This document shows positions 11,566 through 24,240 of a stretch of 64,000 nucleotides of DNA, one piece after another. The stretch spans positions 33,396-97,395 of the forward strand of contig OENT01000569.1 in NCBI GenBank assembly GCA_900239685.1, given 5' to 3'. The notes under the pieces are model-generated. The model was not told where the DNA came from. It saw only the letters and a program-made list of their open reading frames with translations, and made no database searches. The position numbers and the translations under genes were made by a program. The stretch's first letter is position 1. The number at the start of each line of letters is the position of its first letter. The stretch is from Rotaria macrura (Eukaryota; Rotifera; Eurotatoria; Philodinida; Philodinidae).

Positions 11566-13762
11566 ACTGTCTAACAAAATATTTCAATAGATATTTTGAG
11601 GTAAAATAAGAAAAGCATTGTCAGAGAGCTATATATGCCATAATACACTTTGATCTCAGTCACTTCAGTTTTCGTATCGATCTTTGAATATTTTCACGGG
11701 TTATTTCCATTGTTAGTTTTGAAAGTTAGTCTGTTCGTTCACGTACACTTTAGGTATTGAGATTTATTCAGTATTACGTTTACTATTGATCTTTTTGTTG
11801 TGTATGAGATAGTTGTATTAGATTTTTCGAAATATTTATCGATTGTTTCTCACTTTATTGACTACGTATAGCAATTTCTCTTTCTTTTAACTACTTTGTA
11901 GTCATCTTCAGTAAATTGAATACTAGACTTGCTTCTTCAAGTTTACGCAGAGGCGTGATATATCAGACACGATTATAGACCTTTCGATATTCGACATATA
12001 TTGACAGTCATATTATTTTTAACTTAACCTGATCAATTGAGAGTACTAGAGTGGGAAACAAATATTATGAACGAACATCTAATTGTTTCCAGTTACTGAT
12101 CATTATCTAACTCAATTTAGAAGCACTTTTTCAAAAAAAACTTCAAATGTATAGCCGATAGAGAAATTGAACGAGTTTGCTTACAATTAAGGATATCTGA
12201 TTTCAACATCTTAATTATTCCAATAATTTTAACACTGTTGTTTTTTCTTTCTGCTTTGTATTCTGATCTTGTTAATTTGCTTAATAGCTCTTTATAAACA
12301 TAATCTATCTTAACATCATATTCGTTAGAGAGACTGTTTGCTGTATTAGTGAATTAATTCGTTTGTGATTTCCTGTTTTTGTGAAAGTATTTTATTGTTG
12401 ATGAATAATTTGTAAATACGAGACAGGTAGATTGAGAACACTTCGTCCGACTAATCATATGTCGTTTGTATGTGGGATAAAAATTTATACCATTGATCAG
12501 TTTTGTATTTAACAGTAGCAACTTTTGACTCTTTTGTCAGCGATATTAGTTTCCTCATTAACGAATCCTCTTCGTCTTATATGGAAGTATTTATTTCTCA
12601 TTTTCTTTTAACTTTTCGATGATATCAGATACTAAGAATGGTCTGTTTTATCTCTCTTTCCAATGAGTGCCTCTATTTTTTGACGACTGGATGAAAACGA
12701 ATCTATTGCTTGTATCGTTTTTTCACACTAATTTCTTTTTCTTTTCTTCTTCAATCAAACAAATATGTGAAATAATGCCTGTCAATTCGTGTGAGATAAA
12801 AAACTGTTTATGTTATAAGATAAATTCTCACATGACAGTACAATAGGTCTATGATGACTAATATTCAAAGATAATGTTTCTCTTGTAATAGTAATCATTT
12901 TGTTAATGATAAATCTATCAACGCTTAGAAAATTTTTGATCGCTGCAAGATTGTTCTTTTCAATCCATTTCGTTTTTGTTGCGTTGAAATCATCTGATTG
13001 AATGGTACTTTCTCTTACACGAAAAAGAATGTTACCAAGATTACATAGATGACTCGTCGATTAGTAAATATCAATTATACGTACTTGTTCCAAGAGGCTT
13101 AGTATATCTACAACGATGATGTTAAATATTTTAACTTCAATGCGCATCATTTTGAAATGCTTTCCTTCTGTGACGCACGCTTTCTTCATTTTTTTTCGTA
13201 TCTTTTTGATAGAAAATGTTAATATATGGTGTTCGACATGTGTCCCATAAGTTTTCAACTTCTGTAAATATACAAATAGAGCCTTGCGTTTTATACCCGA
13301 ATTGGGTAAATTCAAACGCTTTTGCAGCTAATGGTTCATAGACTTATTTTGCTCGGTATGGTGGAAAAAGGCAGAGAAGAAAAACATAGAACGAAGAAAT
13401 ATCGAAGGAAAATTGTAGAAAGGAAAGAGAAAGAAAAGAAAATTATAGAAAGGAAATAGAACAAAAAAGTTGATCAAGTAAGAAGTCACATATTACAATT
13501 TATCGAGTGATACTAAACAATGTCTTATCTTGAACTCGAAAAAATTTGCAATAAATAGACAATATTCTTTTTCGTGATGATCATTATAAAGAGCTTCCAC
13601 CTATATTCAGCCTTGTACCATCTGTACGATATTGACTGATATTGTTTTAACTTTTACTTAAAAAATCCATAACAATTCTAAGTAACCTTAGAATACTCAT
13701 TCAATTGCTTATAAAACATAAGACATCGCTAATATTATTATTTGAAAAGTAACTAAAAGACA
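11566..13762. other. AT-rich intergenic DNA with purine-rich patch
   Basis: No gene is supported. 13370-13465 is strongly purine-rich and contains two similar copies of AAAATT(G/A)TAGAAAGGAAA, an imperfect tandem duplication. Confidence 0.5.
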
Positions 13763-14125
13763 ATGCTTGTATCGAAGAGTTTGATTATTTATGTTAATAT
13801 AGAAGACGTTCAACATCAGAAAGGAATTTTCGAACTAGAAATAAACTCATATTTTTTTGCTACAATTCTATCAGATAAACTGAAAAATTTTGAAATTCAT
13901 AAAAATGATAACTATTTATATCATAAATTGTCGCTATATCGAAGCCTCTCGTCTCTTTTTAAATTTCTCTTACTGTTTTCTATTGTCTTCTTCATTTATT
14001 CAAGCTTATGCATATCTATGCCAACTTTTTATTCGAATATGAATGTGTATCGATGTCATAGAAAAAATGTTTGTCTAATTTTTCCGGAATCGTTAGCGAC
14101 CGTTTTCAATGAAAATGATGCATAA
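13763..14125 (+). CDS. Possible 120-residue protein with one TM (weak)
   Basis: An ATG-initiated ORF with one hydrophobic segment (FKFLLLFSIVFFIYSSL, about 80-96). Base composition is very A+T-rich and no homologous domain is apparent. It sits 214 bp upstream of the peptidase gene on the same strand but is out of frame with it. Confidence 0.25.
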   Translation: MLVSKSLIIYVNIEDVQHQKGIFELEINSYFFATILSDKLKNFEIHKNDNYLYHKLSLYRSLSSLFKFLLLFSIVFFIYSSLCISMPTFYSNMNVYRCHRKNVCLIFPESLATVFNENDA

Positions 14126-14339
14126 AAGAACATCATAATATCATTTGAATTTTTTCTTAGATAAAAAAATCATTCATCCAACTCGTAAAAGTCTTGATAA
14201 CACAAAATAATTCGATTATATTTGATTGCTTTTTAATATCAATAACAAATTCTTATTATTTAAGCAAATTCAATCGATAACTAGCGTATTTCAATACGAA
14301 GTAACTGTGCTCGTTATTTTACTGATCAAAAACATTCTT

Positions 14340-16768
14340 ATGTTTCAACAGATATCAATTCGTACCAAGGTAAAATGTTTTCCATGTTTAACATTCTACT
14401 AATGTTTTGATTGTTATATATTCTAGTGTACCGAAACAGTGTTATGTCTAATGGTTGCTGTCATTTTTCTTGCCATAAACTTATGGGTCCAATATAAGCT
14501 TCGCTCAATTCCATGCAATAGTGATGATTGTCAATCTAATAGTGATGATTATCAATCTAATAGTGAATACTATCAGTTATTAGAAAATGTGCATGATTTT
14601 AAGGAAACGGATAATCTTCGTTTGGATCGACTTTCATCGGCTCAATTTCATCCGATCAATGGGAAGAGTATAATATATCTAAGACAACAGCTTCGTATGC
14701 CTGATTTTTTTGGATTAACAACAACTTTACATTGGATGGATTTAGAAACGAACAAAACTGTTCAACTAACACAACCAAAATGGGGTATACAAGATCAACA
14801 AGTAAGAACAGCACTTTTTCATCGTTATTTTTTAAATTGAAATCGTTACTTTGTTCAAGTTCTTTTGGATAAATAGCAACATTATATTGTTTTTATCTAA
14901 TCGTGCTTCATCAGGTCTAACTCAAATTTTTCAACTTACTCTTCCTGATAACGTATTAGAAATTAAAAATACATTCATTAAACCAATTCAAATTACGTAT
15001 TATCCATTAGATATTGATCATCTGTTAGTAAACCGACAAGCATCACGGCTTGCATTTAGCTGTCAAGTCTATGTAAATTTAACAATTGAACAGACATTTG
15101 CACGACAACGAGCAGAGAAAGCGAGCGGTCGTTCCATGTATCAATTCGATAAATTATTCATACGGGATTGGAATAAATACATGATAGGTTTACGTCACCA
15201 TCCATTTCTTGTTCCAATCGAACAGCAAACCAATGGAACATATAAATTTTCATCGGAACCAATCGATCTACTTTTCAATATCGATAGTGATTCTCCAACA
15301 AGACCGCATGGCACTGCTAAAGCGCAATGGTCATTTAGTGCAAGTGGTAATTCATTTGCATACACTCGGCGAGATGATGAAACAAGTGCAGTAGCTTGGA
15401 CAGCAAATTATGATATTTATACTGTAGATTTGAATGTGTTCAAGCCATCGAGTGTGTGCATTACATGTGATAATTTAGGAATTGACATGGATCCATCGTA
15501 TTCACCAATAGATGATGGTGTATTAGTTTATCTATCACAACCAACACCAAATTATTATGCAACATACTTTAAAATTATATTGTACAATGGTAAATCATAG
15601 CATTGTTTTTTTCTTAGCAGTTTGATGTTCTTGCATACTTAAGGATCGGATTTAAAAAAGCCAATTTTAAATAATTGGGATCGAAGCATTGAAGCTGTAA
15701 CATGGTCACTCGACGGTCAATCTCTTTATCTTGAACTTGGTGAAAAAGCACGATATGTTATCTATCGTTTAGGCAATTTATTCAATGAAGAATCACTCGT
15801 TCGACTAATCAGTAATGGTACATCAAAAAATATAAATCTTCATCCTATTAACAATCAAATATTTGTTTTTACCCATGAAAGTTTTCTCGAGCCGACCAAT
15901 ATTTATTTATATTCTTCGAACGGATCGATTCGATCACTCACTGATCATAACAAAGTTCTATTGTCTAAAGTGAGAATGAGTACCAAGGTCGAGAAATTTT
16001 CGTTTACGGGTGCTCGAAATGAAACTGTTTGGGGATGGTATATGGCACCAGTGGATGGTACACCTACTCCTGCACCACTGGCTTTTTTTTATACATGGTG
16101 GGCCACAAAGTAGTTACTTCGATAAATGGAATCTTCAATGGAATTTTCAAACATATGCATCTCAAGGTTATGCGATCATTGCTATCAATTTTCATGGTTC
16201 GGTTTCCTATGGACAAAATTTTACAGACAGCGTTATGAATGAATTTGGATCATTACCATTCGAAGATCTCAATTTGGGCCTCACATATGCCTTGAAAAAA
16301 TTTTCGGATATCGATTCGAACAGAGCAGTGGCATTAGGCGCTAGTTATGGTGGATATATGGTCTATTGGATTGCAGGAAAACCCGAAATGAGTCATCGTT
16401 TCAAAGCTCTTATTTCTCATAGTGGTATATTTGATATGAGAGCTTTCGGTTATTCAACGGACGAATTACCATCGGTTGATCATAATTTCGGTACTTATAC
16501 TCCATGGACAAATCCCGATATTTATGAACGCTTCAATCCAGTGAATCATGTTTTAAATTGGTCTCAACCAATTTTAATCTGCGTCGGTGCTCATGACTAT
16601 CGTGTACCAGATACACAAGGAATAGGTGCCTTTACTGCTTCACAACGTTACGGCATTAACAGCAGGTTACTCTATTTTCCAACAGAAGGCCATGGATTAT
16701 CGAATTGTTTCAATATAATTGCTTTGTACGAACAAGTTCTCGGTTGGATGAACAAATGGACGAGTTAA
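14340..16768 (+). CDS. Type II membrane S9 (prolyl oligopeptidase/DPP-like) serine peptidase, with one frameshift
   Basis: Four exons: 14340-14369, 14427-14801, 14860-15589, 15644-16768, with introns of 57, 58 and 54 nt. The N-terminus has a signal-anchor TM (VLCLMVAVIFLAINLWV), then a seven-residue repeat around NSDDCQS, then a beta-propeller-like region, then the alpha/beta-hydrolase domain. Catalytic residues are visible: oxyanion segment FIHGGPQ, nucleophile in GASYGGY (Ser about 612), Asp in AHDYRVP (about 696), His in EGHGL (about 728). The frame breaks in a run of eight T at 16083-16090; with seven, exon lengths sum to 753 codons and LAFF joins directly to IHGGP. Length (752) and order fit S9 exopeptidases such as DPP4/DPP5-like enzymes, which release N-terminal dipeptides outside the cell. 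An AATAAA lies at 16879. Assembly error or a recent null allele are both possible. Confidence 0.85.
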
Positions 16769-17302
16769 CTCAATCGTATGACATTCTAACGAACAATACT
16801 CCAGGCTCAATATTAAAAATGATGTCTGTTGTTACATAGTGTCATTTTTTACCGATTGTTTTCTGATCGAAAAAAGAAAATAAATGATTATTGAATAGAA
16901 AAGCGACCCGATAAATCTAGATGAATGATGAACAACACTCATTATGCTTGTGTCAGGTGTACGATGCTGTTGCCTGTGAATCGGGTGGCGGGGTGTTGTG
17001 GAACAAAAAAATTCAAAGCCTTGCAATTTGTTACAAAAATATTTGGGCTTCGGTTTGCGTTTGCTCGTCAATTCTCCAAATAGGATGAAGAACCTTTCAA
17101 AATAAGGTCACAGAAACGTGAAAAGAATCTCAAGTTTTGTAAAATGATATAAAATAGATTAGCGTGTGAGTGTAAACGTGGGTGGGTGTGAATTTAAAAA
17201 ACATCAGAGAAACACCTAGATTCATCTTAAAAACACAAAATCAAGTTAGTTAGAAAAGAGATTGCTAGTATATGTTGAAAGTTAGTGTAAAATTTAGTGG
17301 TA
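16769..17302. other. 3' flank and intergenic DNA
   Basis: Contains the likely poly(A) signal of the peptidase gene (16879-16884). A 20-bp segment at about 17114 (GTGAAAAGAATCTCAAGTTT) recurs near 53506, and a GTGGGTGGGTGTG tract lies at 17178. No gene seen. Confidence 0.5.
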
Positions 17303-17950
17303 CTAGTATTTCAACCATGTCTTCACCATTTTACGACCAAAAAATGGAACTGTTTCTACCAACATGATCAGTACCAAATGCTCTACAACATACGTTATCC
17401 ATGAAAGGTTTTGAAACCCTCCCGCTATTGTGGCCGAGTACGCATAAGGCAAATGAGATGCACCTAAAGAATGCTCTGAATCACCCACTTTTCGGAGTAA
17501 GCCACACTTCTTTCTACTGAAAGATGTTCTCTCTTTACTTTATTCTTAAGCAGGGAAAAAAATCGGCCAGAGATTTTTTTCGGAAAGAAGGAGATCAACG
17601 AAACCCGGGTGGTTGTTACCCTATTTTCCGTCATTCTTGGCATCGCAGATATTAGCAACTGCTCACAATCATCAATTTACAGCTCACCTCGTTCGAGATC
17701 GGACGTTTGATAAACTCAGTGGACTATGTTGCTGGTCACGTATGTATGAATCGGTTGAGAAGAACTTTTATCGAATTTTTGAATAAAAGGTCCTTTGATC
17801 ATGTAGCAAAATGATTTCCCACCATTGATTTACTCGAGTTGGTGCCGATCGCATTGGTTGGAATAACACGACAAAACAAATCAAAACTTGTGTCCCCTAT
17901 TGTTCGGCTCGGACATCACACCGACCTATAACTCTGACTGAATGTTCAGA
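17303..17950 (-). pseudogene. Decayed coding region, family unknown
   Basis: On the minus strand, coding-like blocks with interrupting stops and frame changes: one around 17880-17690 including NQWWEIILLHDQRTFYSKIR, one at 17658-17464, and one at 17488-17303 with a hydrophobic stretch (VEHLVLIMLVETVPFFG) ending in TAG. The last two would join if one G were dropped near 17486. Probably a membrane-protein remnant; I cannot name it. Confidence 0.35.
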
Positions 17951-18366
17951 TGTGAATCTTAATAATTCGAAAGTGACATACTTAGACTCTATTTCAAATG
18001 GAGTATTCAAACCTTTAATTCTTTTCTACCTACGATCTTTGCGTGAAGAATTCGAGGAAAAAGATATGGTCGAATTGCCAAGAAATGGCATGTTTCAACA
18101 AAACTTGTGTGTCTTCCTCAGCGAGAAGACTTTTCCTAAGCATTAACTACTACTCGAATACTGACATCTAAAATGCTGTTATTTTATTATTCGAAAATAA
18201 AAATTCGACCACCTCTCTGCAAAGAACTTGTAACTCAAAGGATTCATTTATTTATTAATAAAAATAGAAATTCGCAATAGATTTATAAGTTATAAGTTAG
18301 TGTAATTGCGATTAAAAAAATATAGTGATCGATGGATAAATGGGAGTGTTATACAAAACGAATGCT
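17951..18366. other. Intergenic DNA
   Basis: A 64-codon plus ORF (17952-18146) has no recognisable feature. Nothing else seen. Confidence 0.4.
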
Positions 18367-19065
18367 TCAAGAATTGGGGGCTTCATACTTTGGACAATTC
18401 CATCCTTTTGGTGGAGTGAAGACTGCTTGATCGATTTCTTCCTCAACAACGGTGTAATTTGTGAACCACAAATCCTGATAAACATCAAACAATGGTTGAG
18501 GGAGTGTATGTTGATAAATGAGACGTCCATCAACAGCTGCCGTATCCATAAACCAAGTAACAACATCCGTCGCACAATCCCATCGATAAGCTTTGGTAGT
18601 CTGATAATATAATGTCGAGTTGTACGAACATAACTCTGCAACCCAATTTTGTGAGAGTGTGACTGGCTTTCCTGGGTACGTAACACAGGATATTCCATTT
18701 GGTGTCAGACTGGCATAGTACAGATATGCATTGAGAGGGTCCGATGAAGCAAAAAGAGTATCGTAGGGGGTGGAAAATGTTCCGGCAAAATAGAGATCAT
18801 CAGCTCGAAATTTTTGATTGATTGAATCAATTACCTGGTATAAGATACCAGCGCCAGCAGGTAAATTATTCGTCATATTGATAAATTGGAAATGAGCAGT
18901 TGCTGTCCATCGTGGCGGATATATAGGTGGGTCAGGATGCGTGTCCTCGAAAAATGAATCGCTTACTAATCTAGCTGACCCACCAGGAGCAGTCCCATTT
19001 ACCAGGTAGCTTGATAAAATGCATGCAAATGTAAAAACATACGAGAACAGGAGAAGGGTTTTCAT
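18367..19065 (-). CDS. Secreted 232-residue protein, ependymin/LolA-like (tentative)
   Basis: Single-exon ORF from ATG at 19065. An N-terminal signal peptide (LLLFSYVFTFACILSS) is followed by a compact beta-rich protein without TM segments. Sequons NMTN, NSTL and NYTV and a few cysteines (ISCVTYPG, AELCSYN, WDCATD, GWNCPKY) suggest a glycosylated, disulphide-bonded secreted protein. The pattern of a WTATAHF strand near the start and a late block with LPQPLFDVYQ and FTPPKGWNCP resembles invertebrate ependymin-related proteins, which share a fold with bacterial lipoprotein carriers that bind lipids. That assignment rests on overall pattern only. It has no frame problems, unlike several neighbours. 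Confidence 0.75.
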   Translation of the reverse strand: MKTLLLFSYVFTFACILSSYLVNGTAPGGSARLVSDSFFEDTHPDPPIYPPRWTATAHFQFINMTNNLPAGAGILYQVIDSINQKFRADDLYFAGTFSTPYDTLFASSDPLNAYLYYASLTPNGISCVTYPGKPVTLSQNWVAELCSYNSTLYYQTTKAYRWDCATDVVTWFMDTAAVDGRLIYQHTLPQPLFDVYQDLWFTNYTVVEEEIDQAVFTPPKGWNCPKYEAPNS

Positions 19066-21660
19066 GATTGTTTTCTAATACAAATCTATAAGAAAATGAA
19101 AAGCGTTTGACGCAAAATACCCGTGCCTAAATCTACCTCCTTATGAAATACGAGAGACTAAGTACATTTTCAAGGAGAAACAAGCATCTTCGCTTTTCTT
19201 CGTGTCAATTTACTTCAAATGTATGGAAGGTGTTGGTTCACATTTGATCAGATTATTTCGTGATTGATATTTGGTAATGTTTTACATGTGTTCTTTTTTC
19301 TAAGTGAGACCGTTTCTTGTTGGGAGTGAAGCATTCTTGTGCAAATAGCATGATACTGATAAGAGAAACAATTGTTCTTTTAGCGTGATACACAGAACAA
19401 CAACTGCTCCTTTTCTCGCATGTCGAACGCAAGACGAATACACTAGATAGGAGTATCAATCACAATATTTTAAAAAAAAGGATTAGTTCTTAATCAGTTG
19501 CACTAAGGGGTCATCCATCTACGATTTACTCTTTTTTGCTATATTTTACAAACTCATCTTGTAATCTCTGTTTCAGTCACTATTTTTCAACATCATGTGA
19601 CTATGTTATGAGGAAAAATACCTTCACACGCACATTATCTTTCATCGTATAATCTAGAGCTATTTTCGGAAATCGTCCCAGCAAAGGGATGGTTCCGACC
19701 ACCAGCATTCGAAAATTAGTTTTGATATGAAGTTCGCGACATGATACGAGATTTCATGAAAATTTGGAGAAGTTAGGTGTCATTTTCGCCGAAATCTTCA
19801 GTCAAATATTGTTTTTCCTAGAAAATTATAAAGAAATATGTTTAAAAATATCTTCGTTTCGCGATAATTCCCAATCACATCCACTATTTGTCATGCCTAT
19901 TATTCTCTGATTCGATTGCAAGAAATATCTAATCTAGTAAGAGTCTATGAAAAAAGAAGAAAATATGCGTATTCTGCATGACGATAATTTAATTTAATGA
20001 TTGGTTTCAATTTTCATTCTGAAATTTCTCATATAAGATCGATTAACTTTTAACAATTGGTTATGAATCAATCGTAATCTCAGTGTGTGATCATCAAACC
20101 GTAGTGAACATGATCATCATGCCTGTAGGATTTGTCATCATAAATGGTCAAGATAATAAGTTGTTCATTGTCGGAATGTGTAACAATGAAGTAATGAATC
20201 AGCACGAAACAAATAGAGTAAAGTTGTATGAATAGATAGAAAGGAAATATTTTAAGAAATCACTGATTCTATCCTCTATTTTTAACGAATGAGTTACTTT
20301 GACTGGTCGACACGAATGACTATAGTTATCATTTCACTTTAATAAACCAAGTTTCCAATATGTAAATCAAATCTATGAAACAAATGAGAAATAAAACTTT
20401 TTCATAGTCTTCAAGTACACAGAGCATACTAAAGAAATCAAGGTTTCCTTTTTCTAATTTTTGTTTTTGTTCATGACTACATGAAATCTAGTTATTAGTT
20501 TAATACGATTGCTATCGGTTTTTTTCGTGATCTTTTTTCCTATTTACGTTTATTGCTATTGGATGTCTTAATTTCAAGTATAATTTAACATTCACTTGAA
20601 ATCAATACTTCATAACATGAGTAATAAATTTATGCTCCAATAAACAGTTACAATGTAGAAACCTTATTCTAACAAGAAAATACTTATAAAACACGAGATT
20701 TTTCTATCTTGTACAAATGTTAATAGACGCTTATCATTGTCTAACACTTCCACACACTCATACGCTGTTAGGAACTCTAGTTCAAATTACAATAGAGAAA
20801 ATAACTAGTAATGATCTGCTTTGATAGTGAATCTTCTTGAAAGAAATATCGCACTGGATGAAACAAACGAATTGATATGTTTCATTCATTATGTTTTCGA
20901 GTGCGTCACTCGTACAATAGACTGACAGAGTTTGATCGAAAATAAAAAATAGCTGTTCACTTGGGAAATGAAAGTCGAAGATTGTTAAGAGAATTCTAAC
21001 CATTAACTTCGATTTCATTCTTGAGTCTTTTCGTGAAGTTTCAGTTAAAAATAGAACCAATTTTGCATGAAGCAAATTATTCATTAATATCATAAAACAT
21101 AACTATGAACATTCACATAGCAAAAAGTAGATTTGTTTTTGAGAATGGTTAAAAATTATTTTAATCAAATATGAGTGTCACAATAGAGTTGTGAATATTT
21201 ATGTGAATTACTAATACACAAGCAGTGTCTATCTAATGATAGACTAAGTAACTTTTATGAAAAACTATATGAGCTCTTGATTATTTGAAAAAAGATTGTT
21301 GTCATCGTTTGGACATATAAATCTCATGTTGTTCATCTAATAAGATAATCAATTTTGTTGTATCAAACCTCAGGATCTTTGGATAGATATATTGGCAAGT
21401 TTCTATCATTGTTCAGGACGAAGCTACCAAATAGGATGTGATAAAACGTTTGANTTCTGTCAGATACTACACTTTCCTCTTGCTTTAAACATTGTAAAAA
21501 AATCCACAAATTTAGATGTGGTTGAAAAAAAAACGGGTACAAAGACTATGAATCAAAATTTGATTTATGTTCGGCAACTCGGCAAGAACATAAAAGAAAC
21601 TGTATTACAATAGGAAAGAGTTCATAATATATATAAATATTATCTGCTCTAATAGTTGAG
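19066..21660. other. AT-rich intergenic DNA
   Basis: No coding-like or repeated structure recognised. One ambiguous base (N) at 21454 marks an unresolved position. Confidence 0.5.
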
Positions 21661-21682
21661 AATGTGAGGAACTTTCGCCAGT

Positions 21683-21823
21683 ATTGGCGAATGCCCACAT
21701 GACTTTCGCCAATTGGCTATTGTCAGCGGGGTATATTGGCGAATGCCCACATGACTTTTGCCAATTGGCGATTGTCAGCGGGGTATATTGGCGAATGTCC
21801 ACATGACTTTCGCCAATGGCGAA
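21683..21823. repeat. 52-bp tandem repeat, about 2.7 copies
   Basis: Units start at 21683, 21735 and 21787 with ATTGGCGAATG(C/T)CCACATGACTTT; the first two are exactly 52 bp and nearly identical, the third is truncated. Each contains GCCAATTGGC-like palindromes. The block is clearly more G+C-rich than its surroundings, and the higher-GC character continues to about 21975, suggesting a transposon fragment. Long ORFs on both strands here are by-products of the repeat. Confidence 0.85.
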
Positions 21824-21979
21824 AGACCGGTTGGCGAAAGTCATTCTGGCGAACTTCGGGCTACCCTTTTTGCCGCAGTTCCAGCGGTAGGACATGCGAC
21901 TCTAATAGATCGTTTGGATTTTTCAGCCAGCCAGATTTGACTGGTTTACCATTTCTCAATCAGTTGCCGCCCTGAGCTA

Positions 21980-24130
21980 ACAGTTTCAATTATATTTCAT
22001 CAACTGTTGAAATTCTCTACAATATTTTTTCATCGTAGTTCTCCACAGTAGAAATTTGTCTTAGAAGCTTGATGAGAAAAACGTTCAATTTCGAGATGTC
22101 TCCATTCATAATGTGACTAACTAAGTCGTATTACACAGATAGCTCTATATCTGATTATTAGTTAATTGATCTAATAGCTGTAGCTGAGTTTCTCAGTTTC
22201 TACCACACATTGACCATATGAAATGCTTACTGGTTCCTGCTCTGCTCTTACCCACTGATTACGTAATCATCGAGAAAATTTTTTCTTAATAGAAGGAAAC
22301 TTCCATTCAAACGGGATGCAATACTTCTATTTTTTTCGTTTACTTAATCTATGGAGACCCCTTCAGCCCTCTTAATTAAAAGTAAGGATCCGAAGATCCT
22401 CTACCCCTAAAACTTGATTAAGACATACTTGAACGATCTAAAAGTGTCGGAAACCCGGTACTCCGACCAGGTTCTCGGTCATTATATCATCTGACAACTT
22501 CCTATTGGAATCCAATATCCAGGATTCTGACAACTTCCAACGGATTTCTATCGGATCCGATAGTTTTACGATAGGATCTGACAGAGTTCACCAATCGGAT
22601 CAGCAGCTCAGAGTCGTGTGTAAAATTTTGATGTAAAATTTTTCAGTCGTCAAACTTCTCTTCACTATTCATCATATAATTGTTCTAATCTTCACAAATA
22701 ATATCAACGTGAATATCAGTATGATATTTCACTATTTTTTTTATTGTCTTTTTCGCGCTTTGCAGACACATACACAAAACAAATTAATTTTCTTCATAAG
22801 ACTCTTTATTTCATAAAAGAGAATATGATTCATTCGCTGCATATATGTTGAAGTAAAATTCTCTTAATGAATTTCCAAACAGTTGTGCACTTTCCATTCA
22901 TATAGAGATCTATATTGAACTTCATTTGATTTTCACCATTCATCTACTGAAGTAAAAATATATTCTGATTAAATTAGTTCATGCTTTTAAATTACATAAA
23001 ACTCAAATGTCAGCTCTGCAAACGTTTCAGATCAGGTAGATCTCCTATTGACATTCGCCATAGATAAAGTGATGGGATTAATTTATGATTTACAATGTTT
23101 CCATTTGAAAGAAGTAAACGTTTGTTGACTTTAAAAAAGAAAAGTCCTCATGCAAAATTTATTAATGCACATATAAGAAGCATTGGAGAAGTTCGCCAAG
23201 CAAGAGTGTAAAAACTACGATCAGAATGCAGATTTCTTTTTCACACAAAGACACTTTTTGATGCAATGTCCTTGTAAGACACATCAGAACTATTGATTTA
23301 AATGAAATCGAAATTATTTTCACGTATGAAACGATGTTTGTCTCGATATGTTGACTACTGAATTCAAAGAATAATTCTTACTCTTGAATATGCACTTGTT
23401 GATAAACGAGAGTTGTTATCTTGAATATTGAATGGAGATTAAGTTTAATGAGAAAAAGTCGAATTAATGTTAAATAGGAAGAAGTAGCTCAATTATTTGT
23501 GATTCTGTTTCTCGAACTATATTTTAAGACATAAACACAAAGAAGTACTAATCACATTGGTATGTATCGATCAATTGAATAGTATTTAAAACTTAAAAAC
23601 TGCTAGAAAGAATGAAATGATGGATTGAATTCGATCAATTATTTATAAATATAGAGAAGACGTTTTATTTTAAGTGAATATGCAAATTTTCAATGTTTTC
23701 TTCTTCTTTTGACATCGATTTCAATCAAGATATTGTGATACTGGTTCAAAACTCAAACAGTCAAATGATTTTTGAACTTGAGATGTTTCAAAACATAATA
23801 TCACTTTCAGAACCCACATCAAACGCAAAACTCATTTATATTCAGACTCATGATCTTAGTTATTTGACAGTTTGAAATTGTCTACTTAGAGAAAATCAAT
23901 ACCTATGTATTGGTTCAAGTTCATTAGTAATCAAAAGAAATAAATCATTAGTAAACTTGCGAGAGTAAACTACTTCACATAGATATATATATGTATGTCA
24001 TCTAAATATTCACCGTGAAAATAAGTTCAAGAAATTTTCTTCGTCTTCCGAAAACTAAATAGTGTCCTAAGTTTTCGTTGAGTATAAAATGTTGCCTTTA
24101 GGCTTTTTGATATTCTCATTGGTATATTCC
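21980..24130. other. AT-rich intergenic DNA with palindromic patch
   Basis: 22437-22620 holds a duplicated CTGACAACTTCC (22490 and 22527) and a 16-bp perfect palindrome at 22548-22563 centred on GGATCC, probably a mobile-element remnant. No gene seen; the small ORF at 23693-23875 is unsupported. Confidence 0.45.
22548..22563. repeat. 16-bp perfect palindrome
   Basis: CTATCGGATCCGATAG reads the same on both strands, with related TATCGGAT/ATAGGATC pieces close by. Confidence 0.7.
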
Positions 24131-24240
24131 ATTTTCGCCGATTCCAACTTCATCTAAATTCACCGAAAGATTTTTTTCTTTCTTTCTAAAATGAAAGAAA
24201 GAAAAAAATCCTTCGGTGATGTTGGAATCAGTGGAAATCG
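24131..24240. repeat. Fold-back inverted repeat, arms about 50 bp
   Basis: The left arm (about 24131-24186) ending in ATTTTTTTCTTTCTTT is complementary to the right arm (about 24193-24240) starting AAAGAAAGAAAAAAATC, with a 6-8 nt loop. CTTCGGTGA and GTTGGAATC are matched across arms with small gaps. Weaker similarity extends outwards on both sides (GGTATATT against GTATACCA). Candidate fold-back element or inverted duplication. Confidence 0.75.

Noticed and set aside
16832..17071. 79-codon minus ORF downstream of the peptidase
   Set aside because: Overlaps the peptidase 3' untranslated region and poly(A) signal; no domain.
21683..21823. CRISPR-like array
   Set aside because: The units are contiguous with no unique spacers, and the genome is eukaryotic.
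21605..21975. ORFs on both strands over the 52-bp repeat
   Set aside because: Repeated peptide pattern arises from the tandem DNA repeat; the unit length 52 is not a multiple of three, so the frame changes between units.
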